Positions 8,701 to 17,517 are shown, counted from the stretch's first letter. The stretch is 64,000 bases of DNA from Natranaeroarchaeum sp042663585 (GCF_042663585.1 NZ_JBHTAN010000006.1:1736001-1800000); one strand, 5' to 3'. Numbers and translations are program-made. Notes: generated by a model not told the origin, from the letters alone.

Positions 8701-9524
8701 GCGGTCGACTTGCGAGGGCGGACCAGCGGTCTCTGGACGACGGCATCGCCGTCTCGAACCTGAGCCACGGATTCGACGGCGCGGGCGTGCTCGAGGACGT
8801 CTCGCTCTCGGTCGAGAGTGGCGAGATCCTCGCGGTGATCGGTCCCTCCGGCACGGGAAAGACGACCCTGCTCGAACTGCTCGCCGCGTTCTATCGGCCC
8901 GAGGACGGGACCGTTCGGATCGACGGGACTGACGTGTGGACCCTCTCAGAACGGGAACGGCTCGCGACCCGTCGCCGGCTTGGGATGGTCTTTCAGGAGG
9001 CGAATCTCTTCGACGCGACGGTACGTCGGAACGTGAGCTACGGCCTCCACGTCCGCCGTGGCTGGCGCGAGCGGGTGCGGGAGTGGCGCTCCAGACTCTT
9101 CGGCGGGGAGACGCGCCAATCGGTGAAAGAGGCGCTAGAGACCGTGGGGCTCGCGGATGCGGAAACGCAGACCGTGGCGGCGCTGTCGGGCGGCGAGGCC
9201 CAGCGGGTCGCGTTCGCCCGGGCGCTCGCGTACGACCCCGACTTCCTCCTGCTGGACGAACCGACCTCGGATCTCGACCCGCGGAACACCGCAGTGATCG
9301 AGGAGGCGGTCGAAACAGCCCGTTCCCGGGGCCTCGGCGTCGTCGTCGCGACCCACGACATGCACCAGGCCGAACGTCTCGCCGACCGGGTCGCGGTGCT
9401 GATCGAGGGGAGACTGATAGAGGTCGGTCCGGCCGAGCGGGTGTTCTCCGATCCCGACGACCCGCGCGCTCAGCGGTTTATCGACGGCGAACTCGTCTAC
9501 TCGGCGGGTGAGAACGGTGCCTAG
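8697..9524 (+). CDS. tupC: Tungstate ABC transporter ATP-binding protein TupC
   Basis: ATPase subunit that powers tungstate import. Walker A is GPSGTGKTT near residue 50, the signature is LSGGEAQR, Walker B is FLLLDEPTSDLDP, and the switch His is in VVVATHDM. Length is 275 residues. A basic insertion (RRGWRERVREWRSR) sits between the Q-loop and the signature. ATGA overlap with tupB and overlap with the following regulator show tight translational coupling. Confidence 0.92.
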   Translation: MSGRLARADQRSLDDGIAVSNLSHGFDGAGVLEDVSLSVESGEILAVIGPSGTGKTTLLELLAAFYRPEDGTVRIDGTDVWTLSERERLATRRRLGMVFQEANLFDATVRRNVSYGLHVRRGWRERVREWRSRLFGGETRQSVKEALETVGLADAETQTVAALSGGEAQRVAFARALAYDPDFLLLDEPTSDLDPRNTAVIEEAVETARSRGLGVVVATHDMHQAERLADRVAVLIEGRLIEVGPAERVFSDPDDPRAQRFIDGELVYSAGENGA

Positions 9525-10215
9525 GACGGGCGGCTACGGCGAGGCGGCGCTCGTCGAGGGAAGCGTCGAGTTCGACGTCCGGGACGCCGCGTTGCTCCGT
9601 GCCATCGACCGTACTGGATCGGTCGCACAGGCCTCCTCGGAACTCGGTCGGTCGCGGGCACGAGCGCTGAACCGGATCGAGACGCTCGAAGCCGCGTTCG
9701 GATCGCTGGTAGAGCGTCGACGTGGCGGAAGCGACGGCGGCGGGAGTCGGCTAACTGAGAACGCGACGACGCTGCTAAATCGGTACGAGCGGCTACAGGT
9801 CGCCCTCGACGCCACGGCCCAGGTGCCCGAGACCGTGCTCGGCGGGACCGTCACGGCGGTCGACGGCGCGCTGGCGAGTGTAGAAACGGCAGTCGGCCCG
9901 ATCCGGGGGCTCCACGACGGCGTCGAGCAGGGCCAGCAAGTTCAGGTGCGGGTCGGTGCGGACGCGATCACGGTGCTTGACGAGGCGGTAGAGCCGGATC
10001 CCGACTCGACGAGCGCCAGAAACCGACTCTCCGGCACGGTCTCCGACGTCGAACGCGGTTCGGCGGTGGTCACTATCGACGTCGACGTGGCCGGACCGAC
10101 GTTTCAGGCCCTGCTCACGGCCGACAGCGAGCAACGCCTCGAACTCCGAGAGGACTGCGAGGTGACGCTCACGTGGAAGGCAACGGCAACGCGAATCGTT
10201 CGGGAGCGGGAGTAA
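9508..10215 (+). CDS. ModE-like regulator with LysR-type HTH and two Mop/TOBE domains
   Basis: 235 residues. An N-terminal ModE/LysR-type winged helix occupies about residues 18-80 (LLRAIDRTGSVAQASSELG is the helix-turn-helix). Two Mop/TOBE oxyanion-binding repeats follow at about residues 105-160 and 170-232 (GGTVTAVDGALASV and LSGTVSDVERGSAVV). It likely senses tungstate or molybdate and controls tupABC. The GTG start at 9508 overlaps tupC by 17 nt; GTG 9517 is possible too. Family role is known for ModE; the target here is inferred from the operon and the inverted repeat at 6997-7016. Confidence 0.82.
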   Translation: MRTVPRTGGYGEAALVEGSVEFDVRDAALLRAIDRTGSVAQASSELGRSRARALNRIETLEAAFGSLVERRRGGSDGGGSRLTENATTLLNRYERLQVALDATAQVPETVLGGTVTAVDGALASVETAVGPIRGLHDGVEQGQQVQVRVGADAITVLDEAVEPDPDSTSARNRLSGTVSDVERGSAVVTIDVDVAGPTFQALLTADSEQRLELREDCEVTLTWKATATRIVRERE

Positions 10216-10224
10216 CCGCCGTTC

Positions 10225-10977
10225 TCAGGGTCGAAATACGTTCGGAGAGCCGTCGGCGACCACACCGTGCTCGGCATCGGCGACGGTGTCAGGCATTGTT
10301 CCGTCCGCGTATCTCGCCGCGAGACCGGCCAGGAGCGCGTCCCGGACGCAAGCCCGGACCGCCGCACCAGTGGGTGTTCCACTGCCGGTGAACTGTAGCG
10401 GATCGGGCGTACGCTCCGAGCGCTCGGTCGCGCCGACGACCACCGCGTCGGTCGTCGTCCCCGGAAAGCCCGTCTCGCGCAACAACGTCGCCGTCTTCGT
10501 CTCCGCGACGACCGCGACCAGATTGGCGAGCGCGCCCTCAGTGGCAGGCTGGTCGACGTGAACGAGCAGGTTCACCGTCCCGGTCTCGGAGGGGCTATCC
10601 TCCAGGTCCGACGTGCGGTGCGCATCGGAGTCCGGTTCCGCGCCGGGAAACAGCACGGCTGGGTTCGAGACACCCGCAGTAGCGACCGCGAAGACGTCGA
10701 TAGCGCCCGTCCCGTCCCGCTCAGCAGTCATTCGTGCACAGCGCGCGTTTCGCATCTCGACGCCCGTGAGCAGGGTCGGCCCCTCCCGCTCGAAGCCGGC
10801 ACCGGAGCGGCGCTCGGCGATGTATCTGTCCAGATCGGTGCGCTCCCAGCCCTCCGGTACCGTGCAGTTATAGGCGGCGTCGGCACGGCTTCGGCCGCCG
10901 TTCCAGCCAGTCGAGAGCCACGTCGTCCCGGGGGCGGATAGCTGGAGTACGCCGTCGCGGACCCGGGGCTCAGCCAC
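10225..10977 (-). CDS. cbiZ: Adenosylcobinamide amidohydrolase CbiZ
   Basis: Salvage enzyme that removes the aminopropanol side chain of adenosylcobinamide, returning adenosylcobyric acid for re-assembly by CbiB. The 250 residues include the family's central segment, with TGVEMRNA, VFAVATAGVSNPA and NLLVHVD, and a C-terminal GTPTGAAVRACV region. It overlaps the cobD-like gene by 8 nt and is the last gene of the right arm, pointing toward the tungstate operon. Archaea use CbiZ because they lack the bacterial CobU kinase route; CobY present downstream fits this. Confidence 0.87.
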   Translation of the reverse strand: MAEPRVRDGVLQLSAPGTTWLSTGWNGGRSRADAAYNCTVPEGWERTDLDRYIAERRSGAGFEREGPTLLTGVEMRNARCARMTAERDGTGAIDVFAVATAGVSNPAVLFPGAEPDSDAHRTSDLEDSPSETGTVNLLVHVDQPATEGALANLVAVVAETKTATLLRETGFPGTTTDAVVVGATERSERTPDPLQFTGSGTPTGAAVRACVRDALLAGLAARYADGTMPDTVADAEHGVVADGSPNVFRP

Positions 10978-11989
10978 CGGCGAGCACCTCCAGTAGCCGG
11001 TCGTTGGCGGCGGCGTCCTTCACGGCGACGCGGACGTGTGAGTCGAGGCCGCGAAAGCTCCGCGCGTCCCGGAGCACGATGCCGTGCTGTTGGGCGTGTG
11101 CGAGCAGTTCGTCGACATCCTCGCCCGCGTCCAGCAGGAGGAAGGGAGCGTCGGAGGAATACACGTCGAACTCCTCGGCAAGCCCGTCACGCAGACGCTC
11201 GCGCTCGTGGTCGATCCGCTGACGTGTCTCGGCGATGAACTCCTCGCACTGGAGACAGTGGGCACCGACTGCCGCCGCCGGGGTCCCCAGGTTCCACGCT
11301 CGTCGTGCGGTTTTCAGGGCGTCGAGCGTCTCAAGTTTCGCCACCGCAAAGCCCGCCCGGATCCCGGGGAGACCGAACAGTTTCGTTAGCGACCGCGCGA
11401 CGACGACGCCCTCTACCCCCGCCAGCGATGGCTTGTCGGTGAAGCCGAGAAACGCCTCGTCGACGAGCAGCGTCGTGCCACTGTCGCGACAGCGCCGGGC
11501 GAACTCGCGGAGCGCCGCCGGGTCGTAGGCGTCCCCGGTGGGGTTGTTCGGCGTGCAGACGATTGCGAGAGCGTGCTCTGTCGGATCGGTATCCAGAATC
11601 CGGTCGTGGTGAACGAACGCCGGTGTCGCGCCCTGCAACTCGACTTCGCGGGCGTACTCGCCGAAACTCGGTCTGGGGACGAGGACGCTGTCGCCGGGCG
11701 CGACGTTCGTCTCGATGGCGAGTCTGATCGCCGCGAGGCCACCGGGCGTCGGGACGACCCGCTCCGGATCGCAGTCGACGTACTCCGCGGCGGCATTGCG
11801 AAACTCCGGGTAGCCGTCGTTCGGGTACCGCCGCGAGGGCTCGAACGCCTCGCGGTAGACCGCCTCGACGCCCGGCGGGATCTCCGTGTTGGTGTTGGCA
11901 CTGAAGTCGAGCAGGTCCGGATCGTCACTCCCGCCGTGGGGGACCCGATCGGTCCACTTGACTGCGTCCGGGTCCATCTCAGCGCTCAC
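10970..11989 (-). CDS. cobD: Threonine-phosphate decarboxylase-like PLP enzyme CobD
   Basis: Fold-type I PLP enzyme of the histidinol-phosphate aminotransferase/CobD group, 339 residues. The PLP lysine is Lys203 in RSLTKLFGLPG; other landmarks are CTPNNPTGD and VDEAFLGF. In the cobalamin pathway CobD makes (R)-1-amino-2-propanol phosphate from L-threonine phosphate for CbiB. The position between cbiZ and cobT, overlapping cobT by 11 nt, supports CobD over a histidine-pathway aminotransferase, but sequence alone separates the two poorly. Confidence 0.82.
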   Translation of the reverse strand: MSAEMDPDAVKWTDRVPHGGSDDPDLLDFSANTNTEIPPGVEAVYREAFEPSRRYPNDGYPEFRNAAAEYVDCDPERVVPTPGGLAAIRLAIETNVAPGDSVLVPRPSFGEYAREVELQGATPAFVHHDRILDTDPTEHALAIVCTPNNPTGDAYDPAALREFARRCRDSGTTLLVDEAFLGFTDKPSLAGVEGVVVARSLTKLFGLPGIRAGFAVAKLETLDALKTARRAWNLGTPAAAVGAHCLQCEEFIAETRQRIDHERERLRDGLAEEFDVYSSDAPFLLLDAGEDVDELLAHAQQHGIVLRDARSFRGLDSHVRVAVKDAAANDRLLEVLAGG

Positions 11990-13004
11990 CCTCGGTATCG
12001 TCGCCGGCGACTTTACTCGGGGGAGCTAGCCGGTCGTGGACCGTCGCTATCTGCGCTCTGACTGCTTCCGGGGAAACGCCCCCCTGCGCGGCGAGAGCAA
12101 GCGCGCCGCCCATCGCAACGCCCTCCTTGGCTTCGCCGGCGACGTAGCGCGCCATCGCAACGTGTTCGCTCCGCTCGAAGCCGGGGTCAGTCACCGTCAC
12201 GTCGAGGGAGAGCGTCGCCCGGGCGGCGTCGAGGTCGACCGCGGGATCCGCCGCGACGAACGACGTCGTCGCGAGCGAGAGCGACTTCTCGATACCGAAC
12301 GCCCGGACGAGCGCGGCCGTCGCAACGAGTTGGGTCCCGCCAGCGAGCGTCACCTCGGTGCCGGATTCGAGCGCCCCGACGGTCAGGCCCGCGACGGTCG
12401 CCTGGACCGGATCGCCGACCGCGTCGATTGCGGCAACTGGCGAGTCGGCCATCTCGCCCGGTGCGATGGCGCTCGCATCGAGCGCCGCCGAGACCACCTG
12501 CTCTTTCAGCGCCAGGGGGTTCTCCGGGAGCGAGGAGGAGACGCCCAGAGCCGTCCCAAGCGCGCGGAGCAGGGCGGCCGCCGTCGTCGTCCCGCCGGGA
12601 ATCGTCTCGCCGACGAACAGTTCGTCGTCGGGGAGCGAGCGTCCGAACGCACGCGCCCGGTCGAACGTCGCCCGGGCGGACGGGACGCCATGCTCTTTCC
12701 GGATGTCCCGACCTGGCTTTGCGCCGACCGCGACGGTCGGCGCGTCGGTTTCGGCAGCGAGTCCGGCGTCGATCACTGTCACGTCGAACCCGACCTGCTC
12801 GCGGACGGCGCGGGTGATCACCGCAGGTGTCGGACAGCCAGTCGGACTCACCGGGACCAGATCGCTCGACACTGGCTCGCCGTAGATGAGGATCTCGGCG
12901 TCCATTGCGGGCGTATGCGTCATCAGCTCCGGCGAGGCTCCGGCCGCGCTGATTCCGTCGATCGTCGCCGTCTCCGTCGTTCCGGCAGCGAGGACGACCC
13001 TCAC
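11979..13004 (-). CDS. cobT: Nicotinate-nucleotide-dimethylbenzimidazole phosphoribosyltransferase, archaeal CobT type
   Basis: Activates the lower-ligand base to its alpha-riboside phosphate. The 341-residue protein belongs to the archaeal CobT-like branch: GTTETATIDGISAAGASPELMTHTP-type N-terminus (about residues 8-32), then the GETIPGGTTTAAALLRALG segment and the glycine-rich MGGALALAAQGGVSPE end. It overlaps cobY upstream by 4 nt and cobD downstream by 11 nt. The base used in this organism cannot be read from the sequence. Confidence 0.85.
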   Translation of the reverse strand: MRVVLAAGTTETATIDGISAAGASPELMTHTPAMDAEILIYGEPVSSDLVPVSPTGCPTPAVITRAVREQVGFDVTVIDAGLAAETDAPTVAVGAKPGRDIRKEHGVPSARATFDRARAFGRSLPDDELFVGETIPGGTTTAAALLRALGTALGVSSSLPENPLALKEQVVSAALDASAIAPGEMADSPVAAIDAVGDPVQATVAGLTVGALESGTEVTLAGGTQLVATAALVRAFGIEKSLSLATTSFVAADPAVDLDAARATLSLDVTVTDPGFERSEHVAMARYVAGEAKEGVAMGGALALAAQGGVSPEAVRAQIATVHDRLAPPSKVAGDDTEGER

Positions 13005-13657
13005 AGCATCGCCTCCGCAACTCGGGCGTCACGCGCTCGATTCACGTTCACTGCCAGTCGGTTGTCGGCTGTCAGGTACATTCTATCAGTACTCCCTCTC
13101 GGATCCCCGACCACGTTGACGCCGGTCGGGGCGATCCGGTCCGGACGTCCTGCAGGGTCGTCTCTCGCGTCGACGAGTTCGCCCTCGATTGCTCCCCGCT
13201 CGACGACGGTGTCGCTTGAGACGCCGAGATCCGTTTTGAGCGATTCGGGGACGGCGACCGTCATCGAGCCGTGTTCCCCGTCGATGTCGCCCGCATCCGC
13301 GTAGGTTTCGAGCACGTCGTCGACCGTATCGCCGGTGAGCAACGGCAGGTCGGCCGCGACAGTCAGTACTGGCTGCTCGACGGCGTCGAGCGCCACCGAG
13401 AGATCAGCGACGTAGCCCTCTCCGGGCGTCTCGATCAGCGAGACCCGTCCGGCGAGGTGTGCGTGTGTTTCGGGACTGGCTGGCGAGACGACGGCGTGGA
13501 CCTGCTTGATGCGGCTCTCCGTCAGCGCTCCCAGCACACGGTCGATCATCGGCACCCCACCGATCCGGTAGAGCGGCTTTTCCCAGGCGGAGTCCGTGGC
13601 CGGTAGCGAGTCGGCGAGTCGCGTTCCCTCGCCGCCACACATCACGAGAGCGTCCAT
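13001..13657 (-). CDS. cobY: GTP:adenosylcobinamide-phosphate guanylyltransferase CobY
   Basis: Archaeal replacement for bacterial CobU; it transfers GMP to adenosylcobinamide phosphate. The 218 residues have the nucleotidyltransferase N-terminal loop MCGGEGTRL (residues 7-15), then EKPLYRIGGVPMIDRV, and the ADLPLL metal-binding segment. Start ATG at 13657; the preceding cobS stop lies inside cobY (16 nt overlap). No kinase domain is present, as expected for CobY. Confidence 0.88.
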   Translation of the reverse strand: MDALVMCGGEGTRLADSLPATDSAWEKPLYRIGGVPMIDRVLGALTESRIKQVHAVVSPASPETHAHLAGRVSLIETPGEGYVADLSVALDAVEQPVLTVAADLPLLTGDTVDDVLETYADAGDIDGEHGSMTVAVPESLKTDLGVSSDTVVERGAIEGELVDARDDPAGRPDRIAPTGVNVVGDPRGSTDRMYLTADNRLAVNVNRARDARVAEAML

Positions 13658-14436
13658 GCGGTCACCTCCGGTACTCTACCGGTGGTGAGCGTCCACGCGA
13701 GCAGGCCCGCGTAGAGACCACCAAGCCGACCGAGTTCGGTCGCCGCGCCGAGGACGTCGCCGTTGACGCCGCCCAGCGCTTTGCTGGACCACCGTCGGAG
13801 CAAGAGTGCGACTGTGAGCGCGCCGAAGATAGCCATGGCGGCGACGTAGGGCGGGCGAGCCAACAGGACAACAGGCAGCGCGACAAGGACGGGCGCGACG
13901 AGGCTCCGCGGCCCGTTGACGCCGGTGAGTTGGCTTCCCAGCCCATCGTGTGGCGCGGTGCCGAGACAGACGAGCGCCGCCGTCCCGAGTTTCGCGCCGA
14001 CCTCCGCGCTTACGACGACGCTGACCGCGACGAGGAGCGGCGCGTCCGCGAGGGGGATACCTGCGAGCACGAGACCGGCAACCAGACCGATCAGGGCGAG
14101 CGTTCCGCCGACGCCAACGCTGCTGTCCTTGAGGACGCTCAGGCGTCGGTCCGGGTCTCCGTGGACGACTGCTGCGTCCCCGATATCGGCGACGCCGTCG
14201 GCGTGGTTGATGCCGGTGATGGCGTACAGCGCGAGAACGTACAGAAACGCCGTCACGGTCGGCGGTGCGGGCACGAGAAAGGCGAGTGCGGCGAGCACGC
14301 CGACGAGATAGCCGACGAGCGGCACGGTCGCGGGCGTCGCGGCGAACGCCCGCCAGCCACTCTCGTCGTGTCCGACCGGAAACCGGGTCAGGAAGCCGAC
14401 CGCCCCGCGCAGAGCGGCGACACTTAGAGGAGCCAC
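13642..14436 (-). CDS. cobS: Adenosylcobinamide-GDP ribazoletransferase CobS
   Basis: Membrane enzyme that joins AdoCbi-GDP with alpha-ribazole (phosphate), the last assembly step. I chose GTG at 14436 because the family N-terminus (ALRGAVGFLTRFPVG) begins here. The frame stays open further upstream, but that part lies opposite cbiB in non-hydrophobic sequence. The family signature is NHADGVADIGDA at about residues 85-96, and five to six hydrophobic segments follow. Length is 264 residues. It overlaps cbiB by 13 nt and cobY by 16 nt. Confidence 0.9.
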   Translation of the reverse strand: MAPLSVAALRGAVGFLTRFPVGHDESGWRAFAATPATVPLVGYLVGVLAALAFLVPAPPTVTAFLYVLALYAITGINHADGVADIGDAAVVHGDPDRRLSVLKDSSVGVGGTLALIGLVAGLVLAGIPLADAPLLVAVSVVVSAEVGAKLGTAALVCLGTAPHDGLGSQLTGVNGPRSLVAPVLVALPVVLLARPPYVAAMAIFGALTVALLLRRWSSKALGGVNGDVLGAATELGRLGGLYAGLLAWTLTTGRVPEVTAWTLS

Positions 14437-15338
14437 GGGACCACCCCCAGCAGGGCGGCGAGGGCGTACGCCAGCAGGCCCGCAGTCCCGACGAGTCGCA
14501 CGCCGCGGCGGGCCTGTTCGACGGTCGGCAGCGACGCGAGTTCGTTGAGGACGTAGGTGTCGGGCTTTTCGAGGCGGACCTGAAGCGCACCGGCGGCGGT
14601 CGCCATCGGCCAGCCCGAATTCGGCGACGACGTGGCGGTACGCCACCGCCGCGCGGTCAGGAGCGGGTCGGGCGAGCGGGCGGCCACAGAGAGCAAGAGG
14701 GCGCTAAGCCGGGCGGGCACCCACATGGCGAGGTCGTCGAGTCGCGCACTCGCCCAGCCATGGGGTTTCGAGGGGTAGCCCAGCATCGAGTCGAGCGTAT
14801 TCACGGCCTTGATCCACGCCGCGCCAGCCACACCCGCCGCGAGCGAGACGGGTGCGAGCAAGGAGAAGGCAAGCAGGGGCGCGACCAGGCCGTCCGCGAG
14901 GTTCTCGCTCGCGCTCTCGACCGCAGCACTGCGCAGTAGTTCCGGGGAGAGATCGGTTGGATCACGACCAGCCAGCGCCGGAAGCCGCTCCCGGGCGGCC
15001 GCCGGATCGGTCGCACTGGCTTCGATGACGCCCGCGGCCTCGTCCAGCAGCATCCGCAGGCTGGTCGTCGTAAAGAGCGCGAGACCGGCGACGACGCCGC
15101 CCGCCACCGGATGGGCGAGCGACGCGAGAAACACCACTCCGCCCACTGCAAGCCCTGCGGCGACCGGGAGAACCAGCGCGACGCCGATACCGACGAATCG
15201 CGCCATTGGCCACTCCCTGTCGAACCGGCCGACGAGGCTGCCGAACAGGGCGACCGGGTGGATCGCTGATGGAGGCTCGCGGACCGTCCGGTCGAGGGCG
15301 GCGGCCAGACAGACCGCGAGCGTAATCGTCAGCGACAC
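14424..15338 (-). CDS. cbiB: Adenosylcobinamide-phosphate synthase CbiB/CobD (membrane)
   Basis: Attaches aminopropanol phosphate to adenosylcobyric acid. The 304-residue integral membrane protein has the family N-terminus (DRTVREPPSAIHPVALFG), the SENLADGLVAPL motif, the KAVNTLDSMLGY segment and several hydrophobic helices. The start is a GTG at 15338, only 2 nt after the HAD gene stop. Note that bacterial nomenclature calls this step both CbiB and CobD; the PLP enzyme is listed separately. Confidence 0.9.
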   Translation of the reverse strand: MSLTITLAVCLAAALDRTVREPPSAIHPVALFGSLVGRFDREWPMARFVGIGVALVLPVAAGLAVGGVVFLASLAHPVAGGVVAGLALFTTTSLRMLLDEAAGVIEASATDPAAARERLPALAGRDPTDLSPELLRSAAVESASENLADGLVAPLLAFSLLAPVSLAAGVAGAAWIKAVNTLDSMLGYPSKPHGWASARLDDLAMWVPARLSALLLSVAARSPDPLLTARRWRTATSSPNSGWPMATAAGALQVRLEKPDTYVLNELASLPTVEQARRGVRLVGTAGLLAYALAALLGVVPWLL

Positions 15339-15340
15339 CG

Positions 15341-15982
15341 CTACTCCACCTCGTCGAGTCGTCCGTCCGAATCGAGCAGGGCCGGGATATCCGCGAGCGA
15401 GTGCTCGTCGAGCAGGAGCGCCCGGCCGCCGACTGACTCGATACCGCCGTCGGTCGCCGCATCGTCGCCGACGTGTGTCACCGTCTCGACGTCGATGTCG
15501 AGGCGGGAGGCGAACGACTCGAACGCACGGGAGTCGGGCTTTCGCCAGCCACAGCCAGTACTCGACACGACCACGTCGAAGGTCGAGCGGTCGACGTCCG
15601 AGCGAAGCAAGGATTTCGGGACGAGTTCGGGGACACTACAGTTCGAGAGGATGCCGACCGGCCCGCGTTCGGCGGCGGCCTCGACTGCTTCGACCGCGCC
15701 GGAGCGCGTCTCCACCTCCGGATCGAACGCCGCGACGACCGCCCGCCGGACGACGTTGTTCTCGGGGCGGACGCCCAGACTGGCGAGCGCGGCGGCGACG
15801 TGGGCCGGGAGCGGAACCTCTGCCCCGTCGGGAGCGTCGATATGGACCTCCCGATAGGCCGCCGGGAAGTCGGCGGGGACGTCGACGCCGCGGCTCGCGA
15901 GCGCCGACCCGACGGCGTCTGCCGGCGATTCCGGTCGGTCGACCGAGACGAGCGTTCCGAAGAGATCGAACGAAACTGCCAC
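15341..15982 (-). CDS. HAD family hydrolase at the head of the right cobalamin operon
   Basis: 213 residues with the HAD core: motif I FDLFGT with nucleophile Asp6, motif II LSNCS, motif III WRKPDS and motif IV HVGDDAATD. A helical cap sits between motifs I and II. The residue two after Asp6 is Phe, not the Asp seen in most phosphatases, so phosphatase activity is uncertain. It lies 2 nt upstream of cbiB and is therefore the first gene of the operon. A role as alpha-ribazole-phosphate phosphatase would fit the pathway, but this is a guess from position. Confidence 0.72.
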   Translation of the reverse strand: MAVSFDLFGTLVSVDRPESPADAVGSALASRGVDVPADFPAAYREVHIDAPDGAEVPLPAHVAAALASLGVRPENNVVRRAVVAAFDPEVETRSGAVEAVEAAAERGPVGILSNCSVPELVPKSLLRSDVDRSTFDVVVSSTGCGWRKPDSRAFESFASRLDIDVETVTHVGDDAATDGGIESVGGRALLLDEHSLADIPALLDSDGRLDEVE

Positions 15983-16094
15983 TATCGACGTATTACTGCA
16001 AGCTCACTTGAACACGACGGTCCGACTCCGGGGGATCATATATTCCGAAGTGAATAAACAAAATTTTTCACTGGTGCGAGAGTATGCGCAGCTA

Positions 16095-16868
16095 ATGGTC
16101 GAGGCTTTCGCCGTCGCGAGCGGGAAGGGAGGGACCGGCAAGACGACAGCGACGCTCGCCCTCGGGATGGCGCTCGCGGAGGAACACGACGTGACTATCG
16201 TCGACGCCGACACCGGCATGGCGAATCTCCTCTTTCACGCGGGGCTTGAGGACGTCGAGACGACGCTCCACGATCTGTTGATCGAAGAACGAGAGGCGTC
16301 GGTCGACGCCGCAGTGTACGAGCGACACGGGCTCTCGGTCGTGCCGTGTGGCACGAGCCTGACCGACTTCGAGGCCGCCGAACCGGGACGGCTCCGCGAC
16401 GTGGTCGCCTCGCTCGCCGCTGATACCGACATCCTCCTGCTCGATTCGCCCGCCGCGCTGGGCTCGAAAACCGCCGTCCTGCCGATTGTCCTCGCCGACC
16501 GGGTCATCACCGTACTGTCACCGACGATTCCCGCCCTGAGTGATGGGCTGAAAGTACAGGAGTACGCCAGTTCCTACGGGACTGATACTGCAGGCGTCCT
16601 GTTCAACAAGGTCCGCGACGACGCCCGGATGGACACCGTCACCGATCGGACCGAGCGCTACTTCGACGGCCCCGTCATCGGAGCGGTCCCCGAGTGCTCG
16701 GCCGCACATCGAGCGAGGGCGGCGGGCGAACCTCTGCTCTCGTACGCGCCGGAGTCGCCGGCGGCGACCGCGTTCGTCGACGCCGCCGCCGAGTTAACGC
16801 CCGAACCGCGGGACTCGGCGGCAGTCGCCAACCGATTCAGAAGCGCCGTCGTCCCCGACCGGCCATGA
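16095..16868 (+). CDS. MinD/ParA-family ATPase
   Basis: 257-residue deviant Walker ATPase. Walker A' is KGGTGKT at residues 11-17 with signature lysine Lys11, followed by DADTGMANL (switch I) and LLLDSPAALG (Walker B/switch II). The ATG at 16095 puts Walker A' at the usual place; an in-frame upstream extension to 16008 crosses an AT-rich promoter-like stretch (16036-16070) and is unlikely coding. I cannot see a clear C-terminal amphipathic membrane helix. Four-base ATGA overlap with the next gene suggests a two-protein unit. Haloarchaea carry several MinD paralogues with positioning roles. Confidence 0.82.
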   Translation: MVEAFAVASGKGGTGKTTATLALGMALAEEHDVTIVDADTGMANLLFHAGLEDVETTLHDLLIEEREASVDAAVYERHGLSVVPCGTSLTDFEAAEPGRLRDVVASLAADTDILLLDSPAALGSKTAVLPIVLADRVITVLSPTIPALSDGLKVQEYASSYGTDTAGVLFNKVRDDARMDTVTDRTERYFDGPVIGAVPECSAAHRARAAGEPLLSYAPESPAATAFVDAAAELTPEPRDSAAVANRFRSAVVPDRP

Positions 16869-17434
16869 AACTTCCACGCGGTCGATTGCTCCGCTCACGA
16901 GTCGTCTCCGCTGCCGGAACGGCGCTCTCGACGGTGCTCGACGGAGCACTCACTGGCTACGTCGTCTTCGAGCCACAGGACGCATTGCTGCTGGACGTCG
17001 ACGGACGCGGCGTCGTGACCTTCCGCGAGGGCGTCCCGATGCTCGTCTACCATACTGGCACCGACCGGGGCGGCGTCGACGGCCTCGCCGATCTGGCCGT
17101 CCCCGGCCCGTACAAGGTCGACGTTTTCTCGCTCCCTGCCGGACGGATCGAGGAACTCCACGAGACGGAGTCGCTTCGCGTTCGGCCGGGCGTCCCGGCC
17201 CAGCGGGTCGCCGGGGATTCCGGACTGGCGGACCGGACGCGGTCCCGGGCGCAAGAGCACGGCCTGATGCCTGACGAGGACGCTCTGGCCGGCGAGGAGG
17301 ATGCAGTCGCCTCGTTTCTCGACGACGAAGAACGGATCGAGGCGATCAAGCGACAGGCACGCGCCGAGGCCGAGCGACAGGCCAGTGAGTGGGGACTCGA
17401 AGACGAACTGGTCGACGACGACGGGCGCAAGTAG
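16865..17434 (+). CDS. Uncharacterised protein coupled to the MinD-like ATPase
   Basis: 189 residues of unknown function. About residues 18-100 look like a compact beta-rich domain (YVVFEPQDALLLDVDGRGVV). The C-terminal 70 residues are charged and predicted helical (DDEERIEAIKRQARAEAER), a likely coiled coil or partner-binding helix. Start ATG at 16865 overlaps the MinD stop as ATGA. I do not recognise the family. Its tight coupling suggests it is the cargo, adaptor or activator of the ATPase. Confidence 0.7.
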   Translation: MKLPRGRLLRSRVVSAAGTALSTVLDGALTGYVVFEPQDALLLDVDGRGVVTFREGVPMLVYHTGTDRGGVDGLADLAVPGPYKVDVFSLPAGRIEELHETESLRVRPGVPAQRVAGDSGLADRTRSRAQEHGLMPDEDALAGEEDAVASFLDDEERIEAIKRQARAEAERQASEWGLEDELVDDDGRK

Positions 17435-17480
17435 TGGATGATCGAACAAACGGTGCCAACGCCCCGCAAACGAGCACTCA

Positions 17481-17490
17481 TCTATATGTT
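17481..17490 (+). promoter_or_regulatory. TATA-like element upstream of dhaK
   Basis: TCTATATGTT lies about 30-37 bp ahead of the dhaK ATG in an 80-bp gap, a spacing consistent with a very short 5' leader. No other gene faces this gap. Confidence 0.45.
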
Positions 17491-17517
17491 CCATCCGGCT
17501 AAACACTATCATGAACC

